Below, one piece after another: positions 35,664 to 45,433 of a DNA stretch of 64,000 nt. Below the pieces are notes generated by a model. The model had not been told where the DNA came from. It saw only the letters and a list, made by a program, of their open reading frames with translations, and did no database searches. A program made the position numbers and the translations under genes. Where the stretch lies: NCBI RefSeq assembly GCF_001571145.1, contig NZ_BCTF01000017.1, positions 62,001 through 126,000 of the forward strand, in the 5' to 3' direction. The stretch's first letter is position 1, and every line of letters starts with the position of its first letter. This stretch comes from Hydrogenophaga flava NBRC 102514 (GTDB lineage Bacteria; Pseudomonadota; Gammaproteobacteria; Burkholderiales; Burkholderiaceae_C).

Positions 35664-37859
35664 TCAGTACTTCAGCCGGGCGTAGTACGTCTGCTGCGCG
35701 GCCTCGCGCGCCTGGCCCAGGGTGTGGATGCCTTTTTCGGCCAGCAGCGGGATCAGCTTGAGGAACACCTCGGCCGTCACCATGGCGTCGCCCATCGCGG
35801 TGTGGCGCCCGATGACGGTGACGTTGAAGCGCTCCGCAATCGCCTCCAGCCGGTGGGAGTCCTGGCTCGGGTGGATGACCGCCGACAGCAGCAGCGTGTC
35901 CAGCACGGGCTGGTCGAACACCACGCCGGTCTGCCCTTCCTTGAGCTGCAGGAAGCGCATGTCGAACGCCGCGTTGTGCGCCACCAGCACCGTGTCCTGC
36001 GCGAACGCGTGGAAGGCCGGAAGCACCTGGTCGATGGTCGGCTGGCCCACCACCATCTCGGGCTGGATGCCGTGGATCGGGATGGTGGCCGGCGGGATCG
36101 GGCGCTTCGGGTCCACCAGCTGCTCGAAGCACTCCTGGCGCAGCAGCTTGTTGTTCACCAGGCGAGCAGCGCCGATCTGGATGATCTCGTCGCCCTGCGA
36201 TGGGTTCAGCCCCGTGGTTTCGGTGTCGAACACGGTGTAGGTCAGCTCGGTCAGCAGGCGGTCGTCCATCGAGCGTGTCTGCTCGGTCGTCTTGAACAGG
36301 TCGAAGTCGTAGTACTCCGGGCGGCTGTCGCTGCGCACGAAGGTGGCGGCATCCACCTGCTCCTGCGGGCGGGCAAGCGGCAGCAGGAAGCGAAAAAAGG
36401 CCTGGTGGCGGATGCGCTCGCGCTCGAACCAGAAGGCACCGTTGTGCCGCTCGACCACGTCGCGCACCGTCAGCCGCAGGGTTTCGCCGCCGACCTTCAT
36501 CGGGTCCAGCTCCCAGCTCATCACGGTCTCGGTGCTCATGGCCTGACCGCTCCAGATCAGGTCCAGCCAGGCCTTGCCCGCCGAGCCGGAAGCCGGCTGC
36601 AGGCGCAGCTGCACAAAGCGCACCTCGAACTCGTCGGACAGGCGCCCCGCCAAGTACACCAGGGATTGGATCAGCGAGAAGCTCTCGATTCGCAACCACA
36701 GCGCGCCGTCCACCTCGGCGGCCGACATTGGCACAGAGGTCGCCACCTCGATGCGCCTGAGCGCCGCCGTCACGAAGTCGGCGCCCAGCATGTCCTCCAG
36801 GGGCCAGCGGGTCTTGAGGCTGTCGGCCGAGCCAGCCTCCAGGTCGCCGATGCGCCGGCTCAGGGCGCCGGTCTCGTCGCGGATCACCCCGAGGAAGCGC
36901 TCGCGCATGGCCGCGTCCAGGTCGGGGTAGTCGAGCATGTCCAGCGCCGCCTGCATATTGGCCAGCGCCGCCCGGCTGCGCTCGGTGAGCGTGTGCAGCA
37001 CCTGGTCCTTGGCCGCCTCGACCTCGAACTCGCGTGTGATGTTGTCCAGCATGAGCACAAATCCGGTCAACGCAGAACCCGACCCATCGGCGCCCTCGCC
37101 AGACGGCGCACGCACCGGCGCCATCTGCACCCGCAGCAGCTGCCCGGCCGGTGTGGTGGTGACGAACTGGGCCGAGGGCTGAGCGGCGCCGCGCGCCATG
37201 CGCTGCTGGATGTTCTCGAGCGCATGCGCCACCAGCTTGCGGTCGAACACGCTGTAGATCGAACGGCCCAGCCCGATCAGTTCGGCCCCGCCGGCCACGC
37301 CGGGCGCCTGCGACAGTGCGCGGAACTGCATGCGCGCCCGGTTGTTGTAGAGCAGGATGCGCCCGTCCAGATTGCACACCACCACGCTCTGGGTGAGCTC
37401 CGACATCAGCGCCGCCAGCCGGCTTTTCTCCTGCTCGATGCCGCGCGCCGCCTCGTGCACCTTGTGGTCCATCTCGCGGCGCAGGTCTTCCCGCTGCGTC
37501 ACCAGCTGGTTGAACAGGCCCACCAGCACCTGGGTCTCGGCGTTGCCCTTGGGTGTGAGTTCACGCACCACATCGGTCCTGAGCAGCACCTGGGCCTCTT
37601 CGGCCAGCTGCACCGAGGGCGTCACCCACAGGTCGAACCAGCGCTTGAGGCCCCAGCCGATCACCCCCATGCCGGCCGCCCAGGTCAGCACGATCAGCAC
37701 CAGGCGGTCTCCCACGGTCTGCAGCACCGCCTGGCGCTCCTGCGCCTCCATGGCCGAGCCGATGAGGCCGAAGGTCGCCCCCAGCCACAGCAGGGAGGCC
37801 ACTGCGGCGGCGCCCAGCAGCCACCACAGGCGCGGGTCGGTCTTCTTCTGAAGACTCAC
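35664..37859 (-). CDS. Membrane-anchored PAS/pseudo-histidine-kinase fused to DEDDh 3'-5' exonuclease (DnaQ-like)
   Basis: The protein has 731 residues from a GTG start that overlaps the response-regulator stop (GTGA). Two N-terminal membrane helices (about 11-30 and 48-68) are followed by a HAMP-like linker, a PAS domain (SVVVCNLDGRILLYNNRARM) and a helical segment where HisKA would lie. That segment (LHTLTERSRAALANMQ) has no phospho-accepting His, and the next, HATPase-like segment lacks the N and G boxes. Residues 540-720 are a complete DEDDh exonuclease: D545-x-E547 (FDTETTGL), D633 (HNAAFDMRF), H686 and D691 (HTAMGD). It is probably a sensor-tethered nuclease. Function is inferred; DNA and RNA are both possible substrates. 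Confidence 0.85.
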   Translation of the reverse strand: MSLQKKTDPRLWWLLGAAAVASLLWLGATFGLIGSAMEAQERQAVLQTVGDRLVLIVLTWAAGMGVIGWGLKRWFDLWVTPSVQLAEEAQVLLRTDVVRELTPKGNAETQVLVGLFNQLVTQREDLRREMDHKVHEAARGIEQEKSRLAALMSELTQSVVVCNLDGRILLYNNRARMQFRALSQAPGVAGGAELIGLGRSIYSVFDRKLVAHALENIQQRMARGAAQPSAQFVTTTPAGQLLRVQMAPVRAPSGEGADGSGSALTGFVLMLDNITREFEVEAAKDQVLHTLTERSRAALANMQAALDMLDYPDLDAAMRERFLGVIRDETGALSRRIGDLEAGSADSLKTRWPLEDMLGADFVTAALRRIEVATSVPMSAAEVDGALWLRIESFSLIQSLVYLAGRLSDEFEVRFVQLRLQPASGSAGKAWLDLIWSGQAMSTETVMSWELDPMKVGGETLRLTVRDVVERHNGAFWFERERIRHQAFFRFLLPLARPQEQVDAATFVRSDSRPEYYDFDLFKTTEQTRSMDDRLLTELTYTVFDTETTGLNPSQGDEIIQIGAARLVNNKLLRQECFEQLVDPKRPIPPATIPIHGIQPEMVVGQPTIDQVLPAFHAFAQDTVLVAHNAAFDMRFLQLKEGQTGVVFDQPVLDTLLLSAVIHPSQDSHRLEAIAERFNVTVIGRHTAMGDAMVTAEVFLKLIPLLAEKGIHTLGQAREAAQQTYYARLKY

Positions 37860-38230
37860 GCGCCGCCCCCCAGCAGCTCCCGCACTTTCTGCACCAGCTC
37901 CTTGGTCGAGAACGGTTTGGTCATGTAGGCGTTGGCGCCCAGCGCGAGGCCCTTGGCCACGTCGGTGTCGCGCCCCTTGGCCGTGAGCATGACGATCAGC
38001 GTGTCGCGCACCGCTTCGTTGGCGCGCACCTCGCAGCAGACGTCGAAGCCGGTCTTGATGGGCATCATCACGTCCAGCAGCACCAGCGCCGGGCGCTCGC
38101 GCACGATGGCGTCCATGGCCTCCTGGCCGTCGCGCGCCAGCACCACCTCGTAGCCCTCTCGCTTCATCAGGAACTCCAGCGAGATCAGGATGTTCGGTTC
38201 GTCGTCGGCGATCAGGATCTTGGTGCTCAT
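37856..38230 (-). CDS. Single-domain response regulator (CheY-like)
   Basis: The 124-residue receiver has no output domain. The acidic pair D9-D10, phospho-acceptor D53 (LLDVMMP), T83 and K105 (YMTKPF) are all present. Its start overlaps the histidine-kinase stop and its stop overlaps the exonuclease-fusion start, so the three are translationally coupled. Output presumably passes through a partner protein rather than DNA binding. Confidence 0.92.
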   Translation of the reverse strand: MSTKILIADDEPNILISLEFLMKREGYEVVLARDGQEAMDAIVRERPALVLLDVMMPIKTGFDVCCEVRANEAVRDTLIVMLTAKGRDTDVAKGLALGANAYMTKPFSTKELVQKVRELLGGGA

Positions 38231-40989
38231 GTGTCTTGTCTCCTCGGTGATTCTGTCTGTCCATGCCAGGCCGCCAACGGCAGCGAGAACCCGAAGCAGG
38301 CGCCCTGCCCCGGTTCCGACCGCAGCCACATCCGACCGCCGAAGTGCTCGACGATCTGGCGGCTGATCGGCAGCCCCAGCCCGGTGCCACCAGGCCGGTA
38401 ATGTGCGTCGCCGGCCACCTGCCGGAACTTCTCGAACACCATGGCCTGCTGGTCCAGCGGAATGCCGGGGCCGTTGTCCTGCACCTCGATGCGCACGCTG
38501 CCACCATCGCAGTCCAGGCGCAACACCACCTGTCCGTTCTCGCGCGGCGCGTACTTCAGCGCGTTCGACAGCAGGTTCAGCACCACCTGGGTCAGGCGGT
38601 CGGCATCCGCCTCCACCAGAGGCACATGCCCGGCCAGTTCCCGCTGCAGCGCCACGCCTCGCTCCCGGTACATCTCGGCCATGCTGTCGGCCGCCTGCTC
38701 GGCCACCTCGCGCAGATCCACCCCGTCCACGATCCACTCCGCATGCCCGGCCTCGATCTTGGCCATGTCCAGCACCTGGTTGACCAGGCGGCTCAGGCGC
38801 TCGGCTTCGGTCACGATGATGCCCAGGAACTGCTGCCGCTGCGCCAGCTCCATGGCGTCATCGTCCCTCATGAGTTCCGACAGCGCCCTGATCGATGTCA
38901 AGGGCGTGCGCAGCTCGTGTGTCACCGACGACATGAAGTCGTCCTTGAGACGGTCCAGGCTCTGCAGCTTCTCGTTCGCCTCTCGCAGCTCGGTGGTGGC
39001 GCGCTCCAGGGACTGCGATTTCTCCTCCAGCGCCGTCGAGTAGGCCCGCAGCTGCGAGGCCTCGTCCAGGATGCGCATGACGTCGTCGAGGTCGAGCTGC
39101 TCCTCCTCGGCCACGGAGGCCACCATCACCCGGGCCGATGCGCTGCCGATAGCGCCCGCCAGCTGCGTTTCCACAAATTGCACCAGCCGCGCGTCGGCCG
39201 GGATGTCGGCCACCTGCCCCACGCCGCGGTCGCGCGCATGCGCCTGAAGCAGCTGGGCGGCCCGGGCCGCTCCCAGGAACCGCACCATCAGGGCCTGCAG
39301 CTCGGACACCTGAGCGCGCCCCTGCCAGAACACCGGGCGTGCGCCCTCGGTGCGGTGGAACACGTCCACGAACAGCAGCGCCTGGCTGGTCTCCGCCGCC
39401 GACGGTGCCCGCCAGAGCGACACCGCCACATAGCCCCCGACGTTGGCCAGCAGGCTCCAGAACAGCGAGTGGGTCAGGTTGTCGAGTCCGCTCAGACCCA
39501 GAAAGGCCTCGGGTTTGATCCATGTCCAACCGAACAGACCATGCTCCAGAAATCCGCCTGGCAGCCAGCCCGACTTCGCCAGCGAGGGCAGCATCAGCGT
39601 GTAGGCCCAGAAGCCGAAGCCCAGCACCAGACCTGCCAGCGCGCCGCGCTGCGTCCCCCCCTTCCAGTACATGCCGCCCAGCATCGCGGGTGCAAACTGC
39701 GCCACCGCGGCAAAGCTGATCAGGCCGATGCTCACCAGCGCGTAGGCCTCGCCCGCCAGGTGGAAATACAGGTACCCCAGCAGCAGGATCAGCAGGATGG
39801 CCAGCCGCCGGATCAGCAGCAGCAGCCCGGTGAGGTCGGAGGCCGAGCGCATGCCGACGCGGTGGCTGCGCAGCAGCAGCGGCATCACCAGGTCGTTGCA
39901 CAGCATGGTCGACACCGCGATGGCCTCGACGATCACCATGCCCGTGGCGGCCGACAGCCCACCAACGAAGGCCAGCAGCGCCAGACCATTCAAGCCTTCG
40001 GACAAAGGCAGCGACAGCACGAAGGTTTCCGGGTCCATGCGCTCCGGGCCGAAATGCATCAGGCCGCCGATGGCAATGGGCAACACGAACAGGTTGATCA
40101 GCAACAGGTACAGCGGGAACACCCAGACCGCGCGGCGCAGGTGCTGCTCGCGAACGTTCTCCACCACCATGACCTGGAACTGGCGCGGCAGGAAGAGCAC
40201 CGACAGCATGGCCAGCAGGGTCTGCCCGGTCCACTGGGCGTAGGCGAAGGGCTGGCCCTGGTCAAACTGCAGCAGCCGATGCATGGACTCCTGCGCCCGC
40301 GCCTTTTCAAACAGGTCACCCAGCCCGTCGTACAGCCCGTAGGCGACGAACAGCCCCACCGCGAGAAACGCCACCAGCTTGACCACCGACTCGAAGGCGA
40401 TCGCCGCCACCATGCCTTCGTGGCGTTCGGTGCTGTCCAGGTGCCGTGCGCCGAACACCATGGTGAACCCCGCCAGCGCCAGCGCCACATAGAGCGTGCT
40501 GTCGCGCCACCACTGCTGCGGCGGCGCCGCCGCCTCGCCCAGCGGCGAGGTGAGCACCGCGTAACCGCTGGCAATCGCCTTGAGCTGCAGCGCGATGTAG
40601 GGAACGATGCCCACCAGCGTGATCAGCGTCACCAGCCCGGCCAGCAGCGGGCTCTTGCCGTAGCGGCTGGCGATGAAGTCGGCGATGGAGGTGATGCGGT
40701 AGGTGCGCGCGATGCGGATCATCTTGCGCACCACCATCCAGGCCAGGACCATGGCCAGCATGGGCCCCAGGTAGATCGGCAGGAACCACACGCCCGAACT
40801 GGCGGCGCGGCCGACGCTGCCGAAGTAGGTCCAGGCCGTGCAATAGACGGCCATGGACAACGCATAGACCCAGGCGTTGCCGATGACCGAGCGCCCCGCC
40901 TGCGCGCGGCAGTCGCCCCAGTAGGCCACCGCAAACAGCAGCAGCAGGTAGGCAAAGGAAACACCGATGACCAGCGGGGCAGACAGCAT
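38227..40989 (-). CDS. SSS symporter-histidine kinase hybrid (CbrA/CrbS-type)
   Basis: The protein has 920 residues. Residues 1-500 are an SSS-type transporter core with about 13 helices (SIADFIASRYGKSPLL, GGLSAATGMVIVEAIAVS). A linker of about 120 residues follows, then a coiled coil (EKSQSLERATTELREANEKL), HisKA with H691 (SSVTHELRTPLTSI) and HATPase_c (NLLSNALKYAPREN, DNGPGIP, GGTGLGLPIS). CbrA and CrbS sense or respond to organic acids or amino acids; CrbS controls acetate assimilation. Its place beside acetate-type symporters suggests a similar role here. Confidence 0.92.
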   Translation of the reverse strand: MLSAPLVIGVSFAYLLLLFAVAYWGDCRAQAGRSVIGNAWVYALSMAVYCTAWTYFGSVGRAASSGVWFLPIYLGPMLAMVLAWMVVRKMIRIARTYRITSIADFIASRYGKSPLLAGLVTLITLVGIVPYIALQLKAIASGYAVLTSPLGEAAAPPQQWWRDSTLYVALALAGFTMVFGARHLDSTERHEGMVAAIAFESVVKLVAFLAVGLFVAYGLYDGLGDLFEKARAQESMHRLLQFDQGQPFAYAQWTGQTLLAMLSVLFLPRQFQVMVVENVREQHLRRAVWVFPLYLLLINLFVLPIAIGGLMHFGPERMDPETFVLSLPLSEGLNGLALLAFVGGLSAATGMVIVEAIAVSTMLCNDLVMPLLLRSHRVGMRSASDLTGLLLLIRRLAILLILLLGYLYFHLAGEAYALVSIGLISFAAVAQFAPAMLGGMYWKGGTQRGALAGLVLGFGFWAYTLMLPSLAKSGWLPGGFLEHGLFGWTWIKPEAFLGLSGLDNLTHSLFWSLLANVGGYVAVSLWRAPSAAETSQALLFVDVFHRTEGARPVFWQGRAQVSELQALMVRFLGAARAAQLLQAHARDRGVGQVADIPADARLVQFVETQLAGAIGSASARVMVASVAEEEQLDLDDVMRILDEASQLRAYSTALEEKSQSLERATTELREANEKLQSLDRLKDDFMSSVTHELRTPLTSIRALSELMRDDDAMELAQRQQFLGIIVTEAERLSRLVNQVLDMAKIEAGHAEWIVDGVDLREVAEQAADSMAEMYRERGVALQRELAGHVPLVEADADRLTQVVLNLLSNALKYAPRENGQVVLRLDCDGGSVRIEVQDNGPGIPLDQQAMVFEKFRQVAGDAHYRPGGTGLGLPISRQIVEHFGGRMWLRSEPGQGACFGFSLPLAAWHGQTESPRRQDT

Positions 40990-40992
40990 GGT

Positions 40993-41214
40993 TCAGTTGC
41001 GGTCACCGCCGGGCGCGGCGTCCGGCGAACGCTCGACGATCCAGGCCAGCGCGCCGATGAGCAGTGCCCAGATCAGGAACAGCGCCGCCGGGAACAGGGG
41101 CAGCCCCAGCACGCGGATGTCATGGTCCCAGAGCGCGAGCAGCGGAAAGTTGAACAGCAACAGACCGGCCACGAACAGGGCCACCAGGCGTTGGGCGTCC
41201 AGTCCTCGAAACAT
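40993..41214 (-). CDS. Small two-helix membrane protein upstream of the symporter kinase
   Basis: The 73-residue protein, starting MFRGLDAQRLVALF, has two hydrophobic helices separated by ALWDHDIRVLGLPLF. GAGGAG stands upstream of 41214. The stop lies 3 bp before the kinase start, so it is co-translated. Similar small proteins sit before CbrA-type kinases in other bacteria, but I cannot name the family. Confidence 0.78.
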   Translation of the reverse strand: MFRGLDAQRLVALFVAGLLLFNFPLLALWDHDIRVLGLPLFPAALFLIWALLIGALAWIVERSPDAAPGGDRN

Positions 41215-41309
41215 GCGCGTCTCCTCGGTCGGCGACGACCTCGTGGGGTCGCCTTTGTGCCTGATTGTGCGCCAGGCACTGACCCCGGCCTTACGCTGGA
41301 GCACAAAGC

Positions 41310-41337
41310 AAAACGGCCGGGCAGAGCCCGGCCGTTT
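41310..41337 (-). terminator. Terminator after ppsA
   Basis: A perfect 12-bp stem AAACGGCCGGGC/GCCCGGCCGTTT with a 3-nt loop runs into TTTT on the minus strand. It lies 20 bp downstream of the ppsA stop. Confidence 0.85.
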
Positions 41338-41357
41338 CGGAGGTCAAGGACCGGCGG

Positions 41358-43757
41358 TCACTTGGCGGAAGACGCCAGCAACTGCCAGGTGTCGACCACC
41401 GAGTCCGGGTTCAGCGAGATCGAGCTGATGCCCTCGTCGCGCAGCCACTGCGCGAAGTCCGGGTGGTCGCTGGGGCCCTGGCCGCAGATGCCCACGTACT
41501 TGCCCTCGGCCCTGCAGGCGCCGATGGCCAGCTTGAGCAGCGCCTTGACGGCTGGATCGCGCTCGTCGAAGTCGTGAGCCAGCAGTTCCAGGCCCGAGTC
41601 GCGGTCCAGACCCAGGGTGAGCTGGGTCAGATCGTTGGAGCCGATGGAGAAGCCGTCGAAGTACTGCAGGAAGTCCTTGGCCAGCACCGCGTTGCTCGGA
41701 ATCTCGCACATCATGATCAGCTTGAGCTCGTGCTCGCCGCGCTTCAGACCCTTGGCCGCCAGCAGCTCGGTCACCTTGCGCGCCTGCTCCAGCGTGCGCA
41801 CGAAGGGCACCATCACCTGCACGTTGGTCAGGCCCATGTCCTCGCGCACGCGCTTGAGGGCTTCGCACTCCATGGCAAAGGCTTCGGCAAAGTCCGCACT
41901 GATGTAGCGTGCCGCGCCGCGGAAGCCCAGCATCGGGTTCTCCTCGTCCGGCTCGTAGCGGCTGCCACCGACCAGCTTGCGGTACTCGTTGGACTTGAAA
42001 TCCGACAGGCGCACGATGACGGGCTTGGGCCAGAACGCGGCGGCAATCGTCGCCACGCCCTCGGCCACCTTGTCGACGTAGAAGGCGCGCGGCGAGGCGT
42101 GGCCACGGGCCACCGACTCGACCGCCTTCTTCAGGTCGGCATCGACGGCCGGGTAGTCTAGGATGGCCTTGGGGTGCACCCCGATGTTGTTGTTGATGAT
42201 GAACTCCAGCCGCGCCAGGCCGACGCCGCCGTTGGGCACCTGGGCAAAGTCGAAGGCGAGCTGCGGGTTGCCCACGTTCATCATGATCTTCACGTCGACC
42301 TCGGGCATGGTGCCGCGCTGGACTTCGGTGATTTCGGTTTCCAGCAGGCCGTCGTAGATGTGGCCGGTGTCGCCTTCGGCGCAGCTCACCGTCACCAGCG
42401 TGCCGTCCTTGAGATGGTCGGTGGCGTTGCCGCAGCCGACCACAGCCGGGATGCCCAGCTCGCGCGCGATGATGGCCGCGTGGCAGGTGCGGCCGCCGCG
42501 GTTGGTGACGATGGCGCTGGCGCGCTTCATCACCGGTTCCCAGTTCGGGTCGGTCATGTCGGTCACCAGCACGTCGCCGGGTTGCACCTTGTCCATCTCG
42601 CTGATGTTGTGCACCAGTCGCACGGGGCCGGTGCCCACCTTCTGGCCGATGGCGCGGCCACTGGCCAGCACGGCGCCCTTGCCCTTGAGCTTGTAGCGGA
42701 CTTCGGTCTTGCCGGCCGACTGGCTCTTCACCGTCTCGGGGCGGGCCTGCAGGATGTAGAGCTGGCCGTCGGTGCCGTCCTTGCCCCACTCGATGTCCAT
42801 CGGACGGCCGTAGTGCTGCTCGATCACCAGCGCGTAGTGCGCCAGTTGCTCGACCTCGGCGTTGGTCAGGCTGTAGCGGTTGCGCAGCTCGACCGGCACG
42901 TCCAAGGTCTTGACCAGCTTCTTCGTCGCGGCTTTTTCCTCGGGCGTGGAGAACACCATCTCGATCAACTTGCTGCCCAGGTTGCGGCGGATCACGGCCT
43001 TCTTGCCGGCCTTGAGCATGGGCTTGTGCACATAGAACTCGTCGGGGTTCACGGCGCCCTGCACCACCGTCTCACCCAGACCGTAGCTGGAGGTGATGAA
43101 GACCACGTCCTCGAAGCCCGACTCGGTGTCGATGGTGAACATCACACCGGCGGCGCCGAGGTCGGAACGCACCATGCGCTGCACACCGGCCGACAGGGCC
43201 ACGTCGGCGTGGGCGAAGCCCTTGTGCACGCGGTAACTGATGGCGCGGTCGTTGTACAGGGAGGCAAACACCTCCTTCATCTTGTGCAGCACATCCTCGA
43301 TGCCGTGCACGTTCAGGAAGGTTTCCTGCTGACCGGCGAACGAGGCGTCGGGCAGGTCTTCGGCCGTGGCAGACGAACGCACCGCGAACGAGGCATCGGG
43401 GTTGCCGGCGGACAGGCGGGCAAATTCCTCGCGGATGGCCTTTTCCAGATCGGCCGGGAAGGGCTGGTTCTCGACCATGGCGCGGATCTCGGCACCGGCC
43501 TCGGCCAGGGCGCGCACGTCCTCGGTGTCGAGCGCGTCCAGGCGGGCGTTGATGCGGTCGGTCAGACCATCGAACTTGAGGAACTCGCGGAAGGCATGGG
43601 CTGTGGTGGCGAAGCCCGTGGGCACCTTCACGCCTTGCGGCAGTTGCGAAATCATCTCGCCGAGGCTGGCGTTTTTGCCGCCAACGATCTCGACATCGTT
43701 CATTCGCAGTTTTTCGAAAGGCACGACCAGGGCGGTCGGCTCGAACAGGTTGGACAT
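41358..43757 (-). CDS. ppsA: Phosphoenolpyruvate synthase
   Basis: The protein has 799 residues. It converts pyruvate and ATP to PEP, AMP and Pi, the first step of gluconeogenesis from C2/C3 acids. The N-terminal ATP-grasp domain ([29 protein letters not shown]), the catalytic His in [15 protein letters not shown] and the C-terminal TIM barrel with [12 protein letters not shown]-type Cys ([13 protein letters not shown]) are intact. It is divergent from ppsR, its regulator. It fits the acetate/organic-acid theme of the neighbourhood. Confidence 0.97.
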   Translation of the reverse strand: MSNLFEPTALVVPFEKLRMNDVEIVGGKNASLGEMISQLPQGVKVPTGFATTAHAFREFLKFDGLTDRINARLDALDTEDVRALAEAGAEIRAMVENQPFPADLEKAIREEFARLSAGNPDASFAVRSSATAEDLPDASFAGQQETFLNVHGIEDVLHKMKEVFASLYNDRAISYRVHKGFAHADVALSAGVQRMVRSDLGAAGVMFTIDTESGFEDVVFITSSYGLGETVVQGAVNPDEFYVHKPMLKAGKKAVIRRNLGSKLIEMVFSTPEEKAATKKLVKTLDVPVELRNRYSLTNAEVEQLAHYALVIEQHYGRPMDIEWGKDGTDGQLYILQARPETVKSQSAGKTEVRYKLKGKGAVLASGRAIGQKVGTGPVRLVHNISEMDKVQPGDVLVTDMTDPNWEPVMKRASAIVTNRGGRTCHAAIIARELGIPAVVGCGNATDHLKDGTLVTVSCAEGDTGHIYDGLLETEITEVQRGTMPEVDVKIMMNVGNPQLAFDFAQVPNGGVGLARLEFIINNNIGVHPKAILDYPAVDADLKKAVESVARGHASPRAFYVDKVAEGVATIAAAFWPKPVIVRLSDFKSNEYRKLVGGSRYEPDEENPMLGFRGAARYISADFAEAFAMECEALKRVREDMGLTNVQVMVPFVRTLEQARKVTELLAAKGLKRGEHELKLIMMCEIPSNAVLAKDFLQYFDGFSIGSNDLTQLTLGLDRDSGLELLAHDFDERDPAVKALLKLAIGACRAEGKYVGICGQGPSDHPDFAQWLRDEGISSISLNPDSVVDTWQLLASSAK

Positions 43758-43972
43758 GGAAGACTCCTAAGGTTGAAAAACCGGGGGGCTCCATGCGCCA
43801 GCGGGTGACCTGTGGTTCTGTTATGGGTCGTGCACCGGGCAGGGGGCAAGCAATCTGGGCGCCCGTGATTGTAGGATGGTGCCGCCAGCCCCGGATCACC
43901 CCGCGCCGCCCTTCCCTGTGAAATCAGCGCCGGGTGCCCCTGAAATTTCTTGAACCCCCAGCGAGCCCTGCC

Positions 43973-44794
43973 ATGCCCAACCGCACCGTCTTTTTCATCT
44001 CCGATGGCACCGGCATCACCGCCGAGACCTTTGGCAACGCCATCCTGGCCCAGTTCGAGACCACGGTCCGCCGGGTGCGCCTGCCGTTCCTGGACAGCGT
44101 GGACAAGGCCCACCAGGCCGTGCGCCAGATTAACCACACCGCCGAGGTCGAGGGCCGGCGTCCCCTGGTGTTCGCCACCGTGGTCAACATGGAGGTGCTG
44201 GCGGTGGTCAAGGAGCACTGCCACGGCATGATGCTGGACATGTTCGGCACCTTCGTCGAACCGCTGGAAGAGGAACTGGGCATCAAGTCCAACCACCGGG
44301 TCGGCCGCTTCTCGGACGCATCCAAGAGCAAGGAATACAACGACCGCATCGAGGCGATCAACTTCGCGCTCATGCACGACGACGGCCAGAGCCACAAGGA
44401 CCTGGAGGGCTCGGACGTGATCCTGGTGGGCGTCAGCCGAAGCGGCAAGACACCGACTTCGCTCTACCTGGCCATGCAGCATGGCCTGAAGGCGTCCAAC
44501 TACCCGCTGATTCCGGAAGACTTCGAACGCCGCAAACTGCCGCCGGCGCTGATGCCCCATCGCAAGAAGATCTTCGGCCTGACCATTGCCCCCGAGCGGC
44601 TCTCGGAGATCCGCAACGAGCGCCGACCCAATTCGCGCTACGCCAGCCTGGAGAACTGCCGGGCCGAGGTGAACGAGGCCGAGGCCATGATGCGGCGCGA
44701 AGGCATCCGCTGGCTCTCGACCACGACCAAGTCGATCGAAGAAATCGCCACCACCATCCTGCAGGAAATCCGCCCGGAGCGGCTGGCGTACTGA
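43973..44794 (+). CDS. ppsR: PEP synthase regulatory protein (bifunctional kinase/pyrophosphorylase, DUF299)
   Basis: The protein has 273 residues, the family length, starting [18 protein letters not shown]. The P-loop [15 protein letters not shown] and the C-terminal [18 protein letters not shown] are diagnostic. PpsR inactivates PEP synthase by ADP-dependent phosphorylation and reactivates it by phosphorolysis. It is divergent from ppsA across 215 bp. The longer reading from 43934 has no homology. Confidence 0.96.
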   Translation: MPNRTVFFISDGTGITAETFGNAILAQFETTVRRVRLPFLDSVDKAHQAVRQINHTAEVEGRRPLVFATVVNMEVLAVVKEHCHGMMLDMFGTFVEPLEEELGIKSNHRVGRFSDASKSKEYNDRIEAINFALMHDDGQSHKDLEGSDVILVGVSRSGKTPTSLYLAMQHGLKASNYPLIPEDFERRKLPPALMPHRKKIFGLTIAPERLSEIRNERRPNSRYASLENCRAEVNEAEAMMRREGIRWLSTTTKSIEEIATTILQEIRPERLAY

Positions 44795-44954
44795 GGCTCG
44801 GCTACCGAGCTGGCGGCGATGCGCCACTCGCGCAGGCCCAGCGAAAAGGACCTATGCCAGTCGCGGTTACTGTCTGCGGTAAGCGTTCAAGCTCGGCTCG
44901 CCAGTTGTAGCGTACCGGCCTCTCCGGTCGAGGATGGTGCTCTGCCCGCCCGCC

Positions 44955-45317
44955 TCATTTTTTTTTGCTTTTGGCTGCAAGGGCATCGAATCCGCCATGG
45001 GCGTGGCGGCCCAGAGCAAAAGAGGCAAACAGCTTCATCCACAAAGTGGAACCGGCGATCGCGATCCAGTCCTGCCGCTCCAGGGCCTGGAAACCCAGCA
45101 CAGCCACCAGCACCGCCACCAGCACGATCCCGCCCAGCAGGTTTATGACCATCTCGTAGGGCGCGTACTTCTCGGCATCGGGCGCCGGCAAGCCCTTCTT
45201 CAGCGCAACCTCTGAAAAATCCCGGTTGAAAAATATCCTCCAAGCCCGCCGCAGCCAGAAGAAGGCCACGGGAAAAAGGACCAGAAGGAAGATCCAGTTG
45301 AGGATGAAGACGCTCAT
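44955..45317 (-). CDS. Small membrane protein of unknown function
   Basis: The 120-residue protein has an N-terminal hydrophobic helix (SVFILNWIFLLVLFPVAFFW), a basic amphipathic segment (RRAWRIFFNRDF) and a second helix (NLLGGIVLVAVLVAVLGF), ending in a lysine-rich tail. I cannot assign a family. The 160-bp stretch between ppsR and this gene holds nothing I can recognise. Confidence 0.7.
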   Translation of the reverse strand: MSVFILNWIFLLVLFPVAFFWLRRAWRIFFNRDFSEVALKKGLPAPDAEKYAPYEMVINLLGGIVLVAVLVAVLGFQALERQDWIAIAGSTLWMKLFASFALGRHAHGGFDALAAKSKKK

Positions 45318-45365
45318 TGTGTAAAAGTGTTGTAGACCAACAGGGTCGGATCGTATCGCCTCAAT

Positions 45366-45395
45366 AAAAAACCCCGTTGGCAAGCCAACGGGGTT
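45366..45395 (-). terminator. Terminator of the second DUF4212-symporter operon
   Basis: AACCCCGTTGGC/GCCAACGGGGTT is a 12-bp arm pair with a very tight loop, followed on the minus strand by TTTTTT. It is 38 bp after the symporter stop. Confidence 0.85.
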
Positions 45396-45433
45396 CTGTC
45401 AGGGAGGGGTAGCCCTCGCGCTCAGGCCTGGCG

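Noticed and set aside
35442-37928. An 828-codon frame opposite the exonuclease fusion
   Set aside because: It overlaps two real genes and has no recognisable domain; codon bias belongs to the minus-strand gene.
38263-41577. A 1,104-codon open frame on the plus strand opposite the symporter kinase
   Set aside because: It is the GC-rich mirror of a gene with clear SSS, HisKA and HATPase motifs. Its composition (Gln, His, Arg, Gly-rich) is typical of antisense frames and no domain is visible.
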